From: Pseudomonadota bacterium
GTDB taxonomy: Bacteria; Desulfobacterota; SM23-61
Direction of reading: 5' to 3'
DNA: 48,474 nt
Assembly (NCBI GenBank): GCA_018819135.1
Contig: JAHJQK010000194.1
Coordinates: 1-48,474, forward strand
In this document: piece after piece, positions 14,237-22,276 of the stretch
How positions within the stretch are numbered: the first letter of the stretch is position 1
How the letters are laid out: each line of letters opens with the position of its first letter
Program-made: the position numbers and the translations under genes
The notes under the pieces: generated by a model
What the model saw: only the letters and a program-made list of their open reading frames with translations
The model's database searches: none
Told to the model about the DNA's origin: nothing

Positions 14237-14482
14237 ATGGCGGAGCGCAGCCCACTATTACCTCTGGTACAGAATTATTTTGAACGCGACATTGCCGGAG
14301 CCACTCACAGCTTGGAGATGATGGACGAGGACGAAGCTTTAGAGGTGCTCAAAGCATTGCCCATTCCCCTCGCCGTCCGTACCATAAGACATTTACAGGT
14401 GAGCTATGCGGCCGCTTTGCTCAAAGATGCCGAACCAGAGCTTTTTAAATCGATTGCTTCCTCATTAAATCCTCTAAGCTGA
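14237..14482 (+). CDS. Stand-alone MgtE N-terminal-like domain protein
   Basis: 81 residues with GGGGAGGAGG just upstream of ATG 14237. The sequence resembles the helical MgtE_N domain found in Mg2+ channels: LVQNYFERDIAGATHSLEMM, DEDEALEVLKALP and LAVRTIRHLQVSYAAALL. In full MgtE this cytoplasmic domain precedes CBS domains and the membrane channel and senses Mg2+. Here there is no CBS or membrane part and the gene ends cleanly, so it is either an independent small protein (such single-domain forms exist) or the left-over 5' end of a channel gene. It precedes the multiheme cytochrome by 82 bases on the same strand. The ~290 bases before it (13947-14236) hold nothing recognisable. Confidence 0.65.
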   Translation: MAERSPLLPLVQNYFERDIAGATHSLEMMDEDEALEVLKALPIPLAVRTIRHLQVSYAAALLKDAEPELFKSIASSLNPLS

Positions 14483-14564
14483 TCTACCCTCCCATATATT
14501 TTAACTAAATAAGCTTTTTGCTATACTATAAAGGCTATCTCGTTATGAGTAAAGGAGATTAAAA

Positions 14565-16493
14565 GTGAAGCAAAAAGTCTTTATTTTATTTATCTTGTTG
14601 GCGGCCTCTTTGCTTTCTCTTACTCATCCGCCTGAAGGCTCTACGAGCCCTTCCAAACCTGCCAAACCCGAGGATGCAGGATGCTGGCAGTGCCACAAGG
14701 GCATTGAACAGATCAGCGATGGCCCCATGATGTCCCTGCTAACCTGCATCCAGTGCCATAGGGGAGATCCTTCCGGTACAACCAAAGAGAGTGCTCATAA
14801 AGGCATGTACGCGAATCCCTCAGACCTGAGAGTAATTGACAAGACTTGCGGTTTATGCCATTCCGAAGAAGCCGAAAATTTAAAAAAATCTCTCCATGCC
14901 ACATCGGCGGCTAAGATTTCTGGCGCCAGATATGCAAATGCTGCCCAAAAGACCAGGAATGCCCTTTATGCTAATTATGATGTGGAAGATAAGGATGGGA
15001 GTGTACCGGAAAAAAAAGGGGCGGTGCAATCGTTGAAGCAGCTCCCCCTCTATGACCCCTCCAGCCCCTTGAGCGACACGAATCATCTGGTAGACGATTA
15101 TTTAAGGGAGCAATGTTTAAGATGCCATATCTGGAGTTCGGGTCATGAAAGGGAGGGTGATTATCGAGCAAGTGGTTGTGCCGCCTGCCATATCATTTAC
15201 AGCAATAAAGGCACTTACGAGGGAGAAGACCAGGCGATTTCCAAAGACCCAAAAGACCGGCCAAGATTCCATAGGATAACCACCAAGATTCCCTCCAGTC
15301 AGTGTATCCACTGCCACAATAGAGGGGGCCGAACAGGGGTGAGTTACCTGGGGAAAATGGAAGCTGACGATTATGGTTCTCCCTGGGCGCCCGTAGCCGG
15401 TAAAAAAGGAGGGGAGAGGCTTCACGGAAAATACTATAATCGCTTAACGGCTGATATCCACTATCAAAAAGGCATGGAATGCATAGACTGCCATACGAAG
15501 CAAGACCTTCATGGCGATGGCAATATCTACAGTAAAAGATGGCAGGCTGTGGAGATCAAATGTGCAGACTGCCACGGAACTGCCCAGGCCTATGGCAACC
15601 TCAAGTCCTCTTGGGGGAATAATCTCAAAAATCTGCAAAAGAAAAACCAAAGCGTGATTCTCACCTCAAAGATGGACAGCAGGGAAAGGAAGGTCCCCCA
15701 AGTAAAAGACGTTCTGGCCCAAGGCTCTCAGCTTGCCAAAGTTGCCATGGGCATTTCCGGCCATTTGAATAAAATGGAGTGTTATACCTGTCATGCCCGA
15801 TGGGCACCTCAATGCTATGGCTGCCACGCCCAGCAAAACCTCACGAAAAAATCCAAGGACTGGATCAACCCCAAAATCCCCGCCGATCCCTCAAGAGCCG
15901 GTAAAAGAGCGAACCGGGGAGATACTGCTTTCGCATGGCAGGAGACCCGATCGTACCTCCGCTGGGAAAGTCCTGTTCTGGGAATCAATCCCGCCGGCAA
16001 GGTATCTCCATTCATTCCCGGTTGTCAGGCTATATTCACCCAGATAGGGTTGGATGGTAAGGCCGTAATGCATAACAAAGTCTTTACGACCTATGACGGT
16101 TTTTCCGGCATTGCCCATGCCCCCATTCAGCCCCACACCATATCCAAAGAAGCCAGGACATGTGAGGACTGTCACGCCAATAAAAAGGCCATCGGCTTGG
16201 GTTCTGGTTTCTATAATTCCCAAGCCAGTGGGGTGGATATTCCTTTTGAACTGGAACGAATTGTTGATGAAGAAGGAAGACAGATTCAGGCCATAAGCCA
16301 CTATGGGGCAAGGCCATTTAACAAGGATGAACAGGATAGAATCCAAAGAGTGAATGTTTGTATCTCCTGCCATGAAGTTCAGCAAGATGCCCAAATCTGG
16401 AAAAAAGTTACGGATGTGACCGGCTTGGCCAAAACGAATGAAAAGCACAAGGAGATCTTGAGGAAGATTTTTAAAAAAGGAGCGAAAAAATAG
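14565..16493 (+). CDS. Dodecaheme c-type cytochrome, secreted
   Basis: 642 residues from GTG 14565 with AAAGGAGA 6 bases upstream. Residues 1-20 are a signal peptide (KVFILFILLAASLLSL). There are twelve CxxCH heme-attachment motifs: CWQCH (40), CIQCH (61), CGLCH (95), CLRCH, CAACH, CIHCH, CIDCH, CADCH, CYTCH, CYGCH, CEDCH and CISCH near the end. No membrane anchor or porin partner is seen, so a periplasmic electron carrier or oxidoreductase is likely. Spacing is irregular, with a ~100-residue heme-free stretch before the last two motifs that may bind a substrate or partner. The family is not assigned: it could take electrons from the quinone pool or deliver them to an external acceptor. No nrf, otr or dms-type partner gene is adjacent. 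Confidence 0.9.
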   Translation: MKQKVFILFILLAASLLSLTHPPEGSTSPSKPAKPEDAGCWQCHKGIEQISDGPMMSLLTCIQCHRGDPSGTTKESAHKGMYANPSDLRVIDKTCGLCHSEEAENLKKSLHATSAAKISGARYANAAQKTRNALYANYDVEDKDGSVPEKKGAVQSLKQLPLYDPSSPLSDTNHLVDDYLREQCLRCHIWSSGHEREGDYRASGCAACHIIYSNKGTYEGEDQAISKDPKDRPRFHRITTKIPSSQCIHCHNRGGRTGVSYLGKMEADDYGSPWAPVAGKKGGERLHGKYYNRLTADIHYQKGMECIDCHTKQDLHGDGNIYSKRWQAVEIKCADCHGTAQAYGNLKSSWGNNLKNLQKKNQSVILTSKMDSRERKVPQVKDVLAQGSQLAKVAMGISGHLNKMECYTCHARWAPQCYGCHAQQNLTKKSKDWINPKIPADPSRAGKRANRGDTAFAWQETRSYLRWESPVLGINPAGKVSPFIPGCQAIFTQIGLDGKAVMHNKVFTTYDGFSGIAHAPIQPHTISKEARTCEDCHANKKAIGLGSGFYNSQASGVDIPFELERIVDEEGRQIQAISHYGARPFNKDEQDRIQRVNVCISCHEVQQDAQIWKKVTDVTGLAKTNEKHKEILRKIFKKGAKK

Positions 16494-16512
16494 GAGGACG
16501 AGAGAAAACATT

Positions 16513-16722
16513 TTGGCTGTTTTCCCAGAAAAGTACGATGGCCTATGGATAGGTACCTTAACACCGTTGTTCGTGCTGCTTTTCAATGCTGTCGGGGGCT
16601 TAAAGGCTGCGGCCATCCTTAAGCGAGTGCGAGGTGTTCAGAGTCTTAGTTACCGCTGACATTACGGTGCCCTGACCGCTATTGCGCTGGGCTCGGTAGC
16701 GGCAGGTTTATTTTTTCGTTAG
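16513..16722 (+). pseudogene. Remnant small membrane protein gene with in-frame TGA
   Basis: Beginning 19 bases after the cytochrome stop, a 70-codon frame reads LAVFPEKYDGLWIGTL, then TPLFVLLFNAVGGLKAAA, LKRVRGVQSLSYR, a TGA at 16657, HYGALTAIALGSVAAGLFF and TAG at 16722. Two hydrophobic segments and a basic loop make it protein-like on both sides of the TGA, which probably replaces a TGG Trp codon. GGAGG lies 15 bases before the possible TTG start. I infer a decaying gene; a sequencing error at 16657-16659 is the main alternative. Family not recognised. Confidence 0.45.
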
Positions 16723-16741
16723 CCAATTGGGGAGATTTCTT

Positions 16742-17368
16742 GTGAGTTTGGAAACATGGGGAGCATTTACCATTGCCGCGATGATCCTTCTGGTGATACC
16801 GGGCCCAACAATTATTTCGGTAATAAGTCACGCAGTTGTAAACGGACGAAGAGCGGTGATACCGCTGGTAACAGGTGTAGCCGTTGGTGATTTCACAGCG
16901 ATGACCCTTTCCCTTTTAGGGCTGGGAGCAGTCTTAGCGGCTTCCGCACTTCTTTTTTCAATATTGAAGTGGTTGGGAGTCGCTTACCTGCTTTACCTTG
17001 GTATCAAAATTTGGCAATCGAATCCTGAGGTAGCGAAAACCAATCCCACAGCTGCCGCAGCCTCTAAGAGATCGCTTTGCACAAGTACGTTCACTGTGAC
17101 CGCCTTGAACCCTAAGAGCATCGGTTTTTTCGTTGCTTTTTTGCCTCAATTTGTTGATCCGCAAGGCCAGGCAGTTCCCCAGTTTCTCTTGCTGGGGTTC
17201 ACATTTCTTGTATTGGGGTCCATAAACGCAACTTTGTATGCTTTCTTTGCCGGCAACCTCCGCGAGACGATACAGAATTCAAGGACGCGTCGTTGGCTCA
17301 ACCGGTGTAGTGGAGGCGCGTTGATAGGTGCCGGCGTTTTTGCAGCCGTTATGCAGCGCTCTTCATGA
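16742..17368 (+). CDS. LysE/RhtB-family amino acid exporter
   Basis: 208 residues from GTG 16742, which has GGGGAGA 7 bases upstream; the TTG at 16727 is in frame but lacks one. About six membrane segments. Family landmarks: the N-terminal IPGPTIISVISHAV (the PGP motif), GVAVGDFTAM, LKWLGVAYLLYLGIKIW, and in the second half LNPKSIGFFVAFLPQFVDP. Members export amino acids or homoserine-type compounds by proton exchange. Length and topology are normal. No lysG-type regulator adjoins it. It follows the remnant gene at 16513 by 19 bases, with no clear operon partner downstream. Confidence 0.9.
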   Translation: MSLETWGAFTIAAMILLVIPGPTIISVISHAVVNGRRAVIPLVTGVAVGDFTAMTLSLLGLGAVLAASALLFSILKWLGVAYLLYLGIKIWQSNPEVAKTNPTAAAASKRSLCTSTFTVTALNPKSIGFFVAFLPQFVDPQGQAVPQFLLLGFTFLVLGSINATLYAFFAGNLRETIQNSRTRRWLNRCSGGALIGAGVFAAVMQRSS

Positions 17369-17433
17369 CCCATTGACCAGCGAAAGATCAAGGACCGCTC
17401 GTATTATCATTGCAAATCTATGGAGGATGCGAT

Positions 17434-17892
17434 ATGAAAATACAAAAAGTGGAAACGTATGTGCTCCAGGGGCTCCTGGGGGATAAAGCCTTTGGCTGGT
17501 CCCAGGGAGTGGCGCACAGGCGACAGACAGCTCTATGTTTGGTCTCCACGGATAACGGTATCCAGGGGGTAGGGGAGGCCTTTTACTACGGGGGGCCGGC
17601 TAAGATCGTGGCTATGGCCAGTGCCTGGAATATACCGCTCATTCCTCATGTTTGGGGAACCAATGTGGGCTTGGCTGCCTCTCTGCAATTCTTCGCCGCC
17701 CTGCCCCATTTTCCCGAGCGCCGTTACCCGGCAGAACCCTTTTTTGAATTCGATCGTTCGCCCCACCCCTTACGGGATGGAGTCACCCGGGAAAAATTTA
17801 TTATGAAAAATGGCTATCTGGATATCCCTCCCAGGCCGGGCTTAGGAATAACCCTGGACATGGATTTCGTTAGGAAGCACTTGGCTACTTGA
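17434..17892 (+). pseudogene. Enolase-superfamily (mandelate racemase/muconate lactonizing) gene with large in-frame deletion
   Basis: 152 codons from ATG 17434 (GGAGG 9 bases upstream), where relatives have about 370-400. Residues 1-60 are the N-terminal capping domain (MKIQKVETYVL, then TDNGIQGVGEAFYYGGP). From residue 61 (MASAWNIPLIPHVWGTNVGLA) the sequence is the very end of the barrel and the C-terminal part (RDGVTREKFIMKNGYLDIP, PGLGITLD). The whole middle, with the metal ligands and catalytic Lys/His, is gone, about 220 residues, yet the frame is kept. KIVA at the junction is a sequence that fits both borders, so deletion between short direct repeats is plausible. The product cannot be a working enzyme. 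Confidence 0.75.
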
Positions 17893-17983
17893 AGGGGATA
17901 AGTTACTTCTCTTGAGGGGACAGGTTACCCGCTCTTTACTCCATAGTTTTTCTCGAACCCGCTTTCAGGTTTCGGCATGCGCT

Positions 17984-18795
17984 CTAAAAAAGGCGGCAGT
18001 TGTTTTGTCCTTTGACTTGCGGGTTGGCAAGGAAGGGAGGCCATTCCCCTTTGAAGGCCATGATGATCGCTGCGGCGCCTTTTTGATAAAGCTCTTGGAC
18101 GGACGTTTCCGATTCCTGAATTCTTCCAGGCCAAAAAGATTTTTGGTCTCAGAGGTAAGCGGAGCATTGAGGGATACAAAATCCGCTTCCCGAAGGAGAT
18201 AGTCAAAGTCCACCTTCTCGGCACCCCGCTCCTGAATTTCCTGGGAAGACAAGTAGGGATCGTACCCCAACACCCTCATCCCGAAAGCACGAGCCTTTTG
18301 AGCCACCCGGGTGCCGATCCTTCCCACCCCGACAATTCCCAGAGTCTGCTGGTTCAGGCGGAATATCTGCCCTCGTAGGCGAATCATCTCTTGGCTCCCA
18401 GACGTCCATAGCCCCATCCGCATCCCCCGGGTAAGCGGAAATAGCTTGCGCGAGAAGGCCAGCAAGAAAGCAAGGACATGGTCGGAAACCTCGTGAACGC
18501 TGGCATCTAAAACGATCGCCACGGGGATACCTTGCCGCGTGGCTTCATCTACATCGATATTATTAAACCCAATACCCGTTCGGCTGAGGATTTTGCACTT
18601 AGACAAGGTCCGAATAACCTTCTGAGTAAAAGGCTCAGTGGGGCCGACCAACACGGCATCCGCGTCGGCAGCGTTTTTTGTAATTTCCCCCTCGGTAAAC
18701 AAGGGAACCTCGACCAGCTGGACTCCGAACTTAGTCAAAACCTCTCCGGCCTTAGGAGATGGCAATGCTGGCCGGGCAACCACTTTGAACGCCAT
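17984..18795 (-). pseudogene. D-2-hydroxyacid dehydrogenase gene with internal deletion and frameshift
   Basis: ATG 18795 with AGGGAGG 6 bases upstream. Residues 1-225 look like a SerA/GyaR-type NAD-dependent dehydrogenase: substrate-domain start, SRTGIGFNNIDVDEA, the NAD motif GIVGVGRIGTRVA and VSLNAPLTSETKNLFGLEEF. The next expected block, with the catalytic Arg, Glu and His, is missing. After EEF the original frame yields basic nonsense to 17965, while a second frame gives the true C-terminus (ESETSVQELYQKGAAA, GEWPPFLANPQVKG) to TAG at 17984. About 60-80 residues were lost. The gene is inactive. It and the enolase-type gene beside it face each other and both carry the same kind of damage. 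Confidence 0.75.
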
Positions 18796-18819
18796 ATAAA
18801 CCTCCCTTTTTAACGGGTA

Positions 18820-19749
18820 TCATTCCTTTTCTCTGCGCATGCCGAGTAAGCCATTGGCCAGCAGGGCGGTGATCACGATCAGTCCTCCAACTAAAGCGGT
18901 GTTCGTGGGCCGCTCGCCGATACCGAGCCACACCCAGATAGGCCCGAGGGTCGTCTCCAACAGCGCGAACAAGCCTATTTCTCTGGCGGTGAGGTAACGC
19001 GTCGCGATCGTCATCAGCACACAACCCGCCCCGAGCTGCAACCAGCCCATAACCCACAATATCGTCAGGTCGCCAAGCGTGGGCGTGAAAGGCCAAGCAA
19101 GCGGGAGCGAAACGATGATTGAGAAAATGCCCGCGAGCATAACTGCCGGCACCATGCTCACGCTGGCATGGGCGCGACGCAAGACGACCACGTTTAGGGC
19201 AAAGGCGGTGGGCACGCCCAACGCCAGTAAGTTGCCGAGGCTGCGACCGGAGTCTAGGCCATCGGAAAACATGAGCACGATGCCCGCAAACGCCACCGCC
19301 ATCGCCCCCCAAGTGCGCCAGGGCACCAGTTCACGGAGAAAGATCCGGCCAAACATAGCCACAAAGAAAGGGCCAACGCTCATCAGCACAAAGGTGTTGG
19401 CGACCGTATTGCGCGTAACGGAGAGGATGAAGAAGAAAAAAGTGGAAGCAAGCAGCCCCCCGGCCAACGCGCCCTGTCTGCCGACCTCAGCGATTTTCTC
19501 TAACATCTTCGTCCGGTGCCATAAGGCGAGTACGCCAAGCAGGAAGATCACCATGAAAACCGAGCGCCAGAAGACGATCTCCCATGGATCTGTAAGGGTG
19601 ACATTGCGGACTAGGATGCCGCCGGTACTCCAGCAGAAACCGGCGCCCATCATCAGCAGCATGCCCAGGCGGTGGGCTTGTCGATTCGCTGCTCGATAAC
19701 CCGATAGGAAAAAAAACGGCTGTTGAGAAGGGGTTCGTGAATGTTTCAT
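18820..19749 (-). CDS. EamA/DMT-family transporter
   Basis: 309 residues with about ten membrane segments arranged as two EamA repeats: first GMLLMMGAGFCWSTGGILVR to IVLMFSDG (~29-165), second LLALGVPTAFALNVVVL to LLANGLLG (~172-303). The second repeat contains the family-typical LLETTLGPIWVWLGIGERP. Members of this drug/metabolite superfamily export metabolites or amino acids by ion exchange; the substrate cannot be predicted. The gene lies 24 bases upstream of the damaged dehydrogenase on the same strand and may have formed an operon with it. A later Met (residue 30) is an alternative start if the charged leader is not translated. Confidence 0.88.
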   Translation of the reverse strand: MKHSRTPSQQPFFFLSGYRAANRQAHRLGMLLMMGAGFCWSTGGILVRNVTLTDPWEIVFWRSVFMVIFLLGVLALWHRTKMLEKIAEVGRQGALAGGLLASTFFFFILSVTRNTVANTFVLMSVGPFFVAMFGRIFLRELVPWRTWGAMAVAFAGIVLMFSDGLDSGRSLGNLLALGVPTAFALNVVVLRRAHASVSMVPAVMLAGIFSIIVSLPLAWPFTPTLGDLTILWVMGWLQLGAGCVLMTIATRYLTAREIGLFALLETTLGPIWVWLGIGERPTNTALVGGLIVITALLANGLLGMRREKE

Positions 19750-19942
19750 TCCTTGATTGATTCTCTCCTCGCATGCAAAAGTGGTTTGCTGCAGCAGGCG
19801 TCTCAGCCAATTCGGCGGTTACTTTACTCTTTTGCGTAGGGGATGGCAAGAAAAAAAGGTTTCATTTCGAGCTCGGGGAGGCAGGAAGATGCATTTACAA
19901 TTGAATACGGAAGGTGAATGATTATCAAGTTTAAAGCTCCGC

Positions 19943-19972
19943 TTGACAAAGAAGGTCTTGGTTCGCTATTCT
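19943..19972 (+). promoter_or_regulatory. Sigma70-type promoter for the lipoprotein pair
   Basis: TTGACA (19943-19948), an 18-base spacer and TATTCT (19967-19972), 100 bases before the first lipoprotein gene. The -35 box is perfect and the -10 differs from TATAAT at two positions. The ~320-base gap 19750-20071 otherwise holds no gene. Confidence 0.5.
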
Positions 19973-20071
19973 TTTCTTACCCTTTTTTAGGAAGATTTTT
20001 ATCCTAACGAGAGGGCCACTACGTTTTAGCCTGCCGACGAAGGCGAGAAGGGAAGGGGAGAAAAGAACAAT

Positions 20072-20626
20072 ATGAGTGGAAAAATTTTTCGTTTTGGTAA
20101 ATGGACTCTGTTGATCGGGTCAATTTTTTTCTTAACCGCTGCCTGCGCCACCAAGAGGTACGGAGGGCCGACCATGGGCCGATCGGCAGATTCGCAGTTT
20201 ACTCCCGCCGATGCTTTGGAAAAAGCTTTAAAATCCGCTTCCTTCGAAAAATATCAAGGGAAAAAGATCTGGATCGAAGTTTATTCCCTAACCGAAAGGA
20301 CCGGGGAGGAGAGTCCGGAAGAACGCTTTCTCCGTTCCTGGGTCGGCGAAAAATTTGTTTCCCAGGGAGCCCGGGTAGCTTCTGCCAAGGATCAAGCCGA
20401 TATTGCGCTGGAGGTGAAAGCCAGAGTTTTTGGGGTGCATCAGACCCGGAGAGACTTTATTCCTTTATTTTATGCGGAATCGACTCACGGCATCGTCGAT
20501 CTGCACCTGACTTATTATGAAAAGGAATCAGGGAAAATCCTGCACACCGAAGACCTGAAGGGCGAAGCCCGGTATCTGGAGTACTATATTCTTTACATGA
20601 TCGGACCTTTCAAATCGATCAAGTAA
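20072..20626 (+). CDS. Putative lipoprotein, first of a tandem pair
   Basis: 184 residues. A signal peptide ends in the lipobox LTAAC (Cys25), so the mature protein should be lipid-anchored at the cell envelope. The mature part is mixed alpha/beta: DALEKALKSASFEKYQGK, KIWIEVYSLTE, EERFLRSWVGEKF, DIALEVKARVFG, then HQTRRDFIPLFYAEST and a final beta-rich half ending MIGPFKSIK. The same order of motifs recurs in the following gene, so the two are diverged paralogues. No known family name comes to mind. GGGGAG lies 11 bases before ATG. A promoter is visible 100 bases upstream. Confidence 0.82.
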   Translation: MSGKIFRFGKWTLLIGSIFFLTAACATKRYGGPTMGRSADSQFTPADALEKALKSASFEKYQGKKIWIEVYSLTERTGEESPEERFLRSWVGEKFVSQGARVASAKDQADIALEVKARVFGVHQTRRDFIPLFYAESTHGIVDLHLTYYEKESGKILHTEDLKGEARYLEYYILYMIGPFKSIK

Positions 20627-20641
20627 GGGGGAGGAGATGAA

Positions 20642-21175
20642 TTGTTTTTTCCCGTTGGCATTCTGGTTCTCTTGTTGATTCTTCCCTCCTGCGCGACGGT
20701 TGACTACGTTCCGCCCGGGCAGGGAACTTCTGCGGAACAGCAGGCCGCCTTGGCAAAATCCCTGGAGGAGAATATGAAAGAGATTCTCTTCGATCCGGCG
20801 GGGAAAGCCGTGGATCTCCATGTCCAAGTCCTGGGCGGACTCCAGAACTCATTAGGACTGGAAAGATACGTGAAAAGCCTCTTCCGGGAATGGGTGGTAG
20901 AAAAAGGCGGAAAGGTTGGCCCCGGGGAATTCCGGATGGATGTCTTTCTACCCGTCCTGGGCACAACGGCAACCCGCCGGGACCTGAGTTACCAGAATAT
21001 CCCCCTGTATTACAGCGAGCGGTTTCAGACCACGGCACGGTTGATTGTCGTGGTCCGGAATGCCGAAGGGATTATGGTGTGCCTCTGGCAGGGGGAACGA
21101 AGCGGGGCTGACTTGGCAGATATCTACCTCATGCGTATATTCGGACCCTTCGAGGTTTCCTTGCCGAAGCGATAA
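20642..21175 (+). CDS. Putative lipoprotein, second of a tandem pair
   Basis: 177 residues from TTG 20642, chosen because GGAGG lies 7 bases upstream and the ATG at 20637 is in a frame that stops after 13 codons. Signal peptide with lipobox LPSC (Cys17). The mature part follows the same plan as its neighbour: SLEENMKEILFDPAGK, LERYVKSLFREWV, FRMDVFLPVLG, TTATRRDLSYQNIPLYYSER, then a beta-rich end with MRIFGPFEVSLPKR. TRRD..IPL(F/Y)Y and (I/F)GPF are shared between the two. The gap is 15 bases, so they are co-transcribed. They may form a heteromeric outer-membrane or periplasmic assembly; this is inference. Confidence 0.8.
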   Translation: MFFPVGILVLLLILPSCATVDYVPPGQGTSAEQQAALAKSLEENMKEILFDPAGKAVDLHVQVLGGLQNSLGLERYVKSLFREWVVEKGGKVGPGEFRMDVFLPVLGTTATRRDLSYQNIPLYYSERFQTTARLIVVVRNAEGIMVCLWQGERSGADLADIYLMRIFGPFEVSLPKR

Positions 21176-21192
21176 TCTGCTTGGCTCTGTTT

Positions 21193-22059
21193 TTACTTTT
21201 CCAGACCTAATATTTGCCGAGCTTCCTTTGCCGTGGCTACTTCCCGGTCCATAAGGTTGGCGATTTCCACCACTTTCCTGACCATCTCCGCATTGGTTTT
21301 AGCCAAGACATTCTTGTGCAGGTAAAGATTATCTTCGAACCCAACCCGGGCATGTCCGCCGTTGATCATGGAAGCCGCGGCCATTTGAAAATGCTGCGCC
21401 CCGATGGCAAAAGCATACCACAGGGTGTCGCCGGGCAGGTTGTTGCGCATATAAACCATATTCTCGGTGGTGGCTTCGATGCCCCAGGGGATGCCCAGGC
21501 AGAGCTGGAATAAAGGAGGCTTGGCCACAAACCCTTGGCGGATCAAATGTTTGGCGATACGGATATGGCCGATGTCGAAAACTTCGAGTTCCGGCTTGAC
21601 CCCTGCTTCTTTGATCAGGCCAGCCATTTTCTCCACGATGGGCACTAGGTTGATGAATGCTCGCGGCCCGAAGTTCAGGGTCCCCACATCCAGAGAACAG
21701 AGTTCGGGCTTCAGTTTCAGCACATGTTCTACGCGCTCTTCCGGGCTCTTCAAATCTGAAGTATTCCAGGTATTGCTTGGCGGGTCGTAAATCAGGCGTC
21801 CCCCGGTGCCGGTGCTGAGGTTGATCACCAGGTCACATTTTTCCCGGATGCGTTCGTAAACTTCCTGGTAGATCTCCACCTTCATGGAGGGGGCATGGGT
21901 CTTCGGGTCCCGGACGTGAATATGGCAGACTGCCGCTCCGGCATGATAGCTTTCGATGGCGCTTGCCGCGATTTCCTGGGGAGTCATGGGCGGGTAGGGG
22001 GTCTTCTCCCGGGTAGTGATGCCTCCGATAATGGCGACGGTGATGATCAATTTATCCAT
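21193..22059 (-). CDS. BKACE-family (beta-keto acid cleavage) enzyme, formerly DUF849
   Basis: 288 residues. A TIM-barrel enzyme whose founding member cleaves 3-keto-5-aminohexanoate with acetyl-CoA to aminobutyryl-CoA and acetoacetate in lysine fermentation. Visible family features: MTPQEIAASAIESYHAGAAV followed by HIHVRDP (two metal-binding His), NLSTGTGG, ELCSLDVGTLNFG, LEVFDIGHI and the C-terminal GGHARVGFEDNLYL. Zn2+ would be held by the HIHVRD histidines and a later Glu. The family has many keto-acid substrates and no other lysine-fermentation gene (kamA, kdd) is nearby, so the substrate stays open. It is convergent with the lipoprotein pair, with 17 bases between stops. Confidence 0.9.
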   Translation of the reverse strand: MDKLIITVAIIGGITTREKTPYPPMTPQEIAASAIESYHAGAAVCHIHVRDPKTHAPSMKVEIYQEVYERIREKCDLVINLSTGTGGRLIYDPPSNTWNTSDLKSPEERVEHVLKLKPELCSLDVGTLNFGPRAFINLVPIVEKMAGLIKEAGVKPELEVFDIGHIRIAKHLIRQGFVAKPPLFQLCLGIPWGIEATTENMVYMRNNLPGDTLWYAFAIGAQHFQMAAASMINGGHARVGFEDNLYLHKNVLAKTNAEMVRKVVEIANLMDREVATAKEARQILGLEK

Positions 22060-22276
22060 TTTTTCCTCCGCTGATCCAGTATAGGATCACTTGACGACAG
22101 TATTTCTATAAAGGAACCGGATTATAAAGTCAATCGTAATTTCGTATTCCCTTTACCGCAGAGGACGCCGAGAAAAACCAGCCTGATGAACCAATGAACT
22201 AATGAAGCAATAACCCCATGACTTGATCCCAGCTTCCTGCGTGATCTCCGCAGTGAAGGGGTAGGTAGGTTTCTCG

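Noticed and set aside
15891..16616. 241-codon minus-strand ORF
   Set aside because: Antisense to the last third of the 12-heme cytochrome gene; shadow frame.
16674..16726. GTTAGCC at 16719 as an attC R' box
   Set aside because: No R'' or L'' partner upstream, and the bases belong to the end of a protein-like frame.
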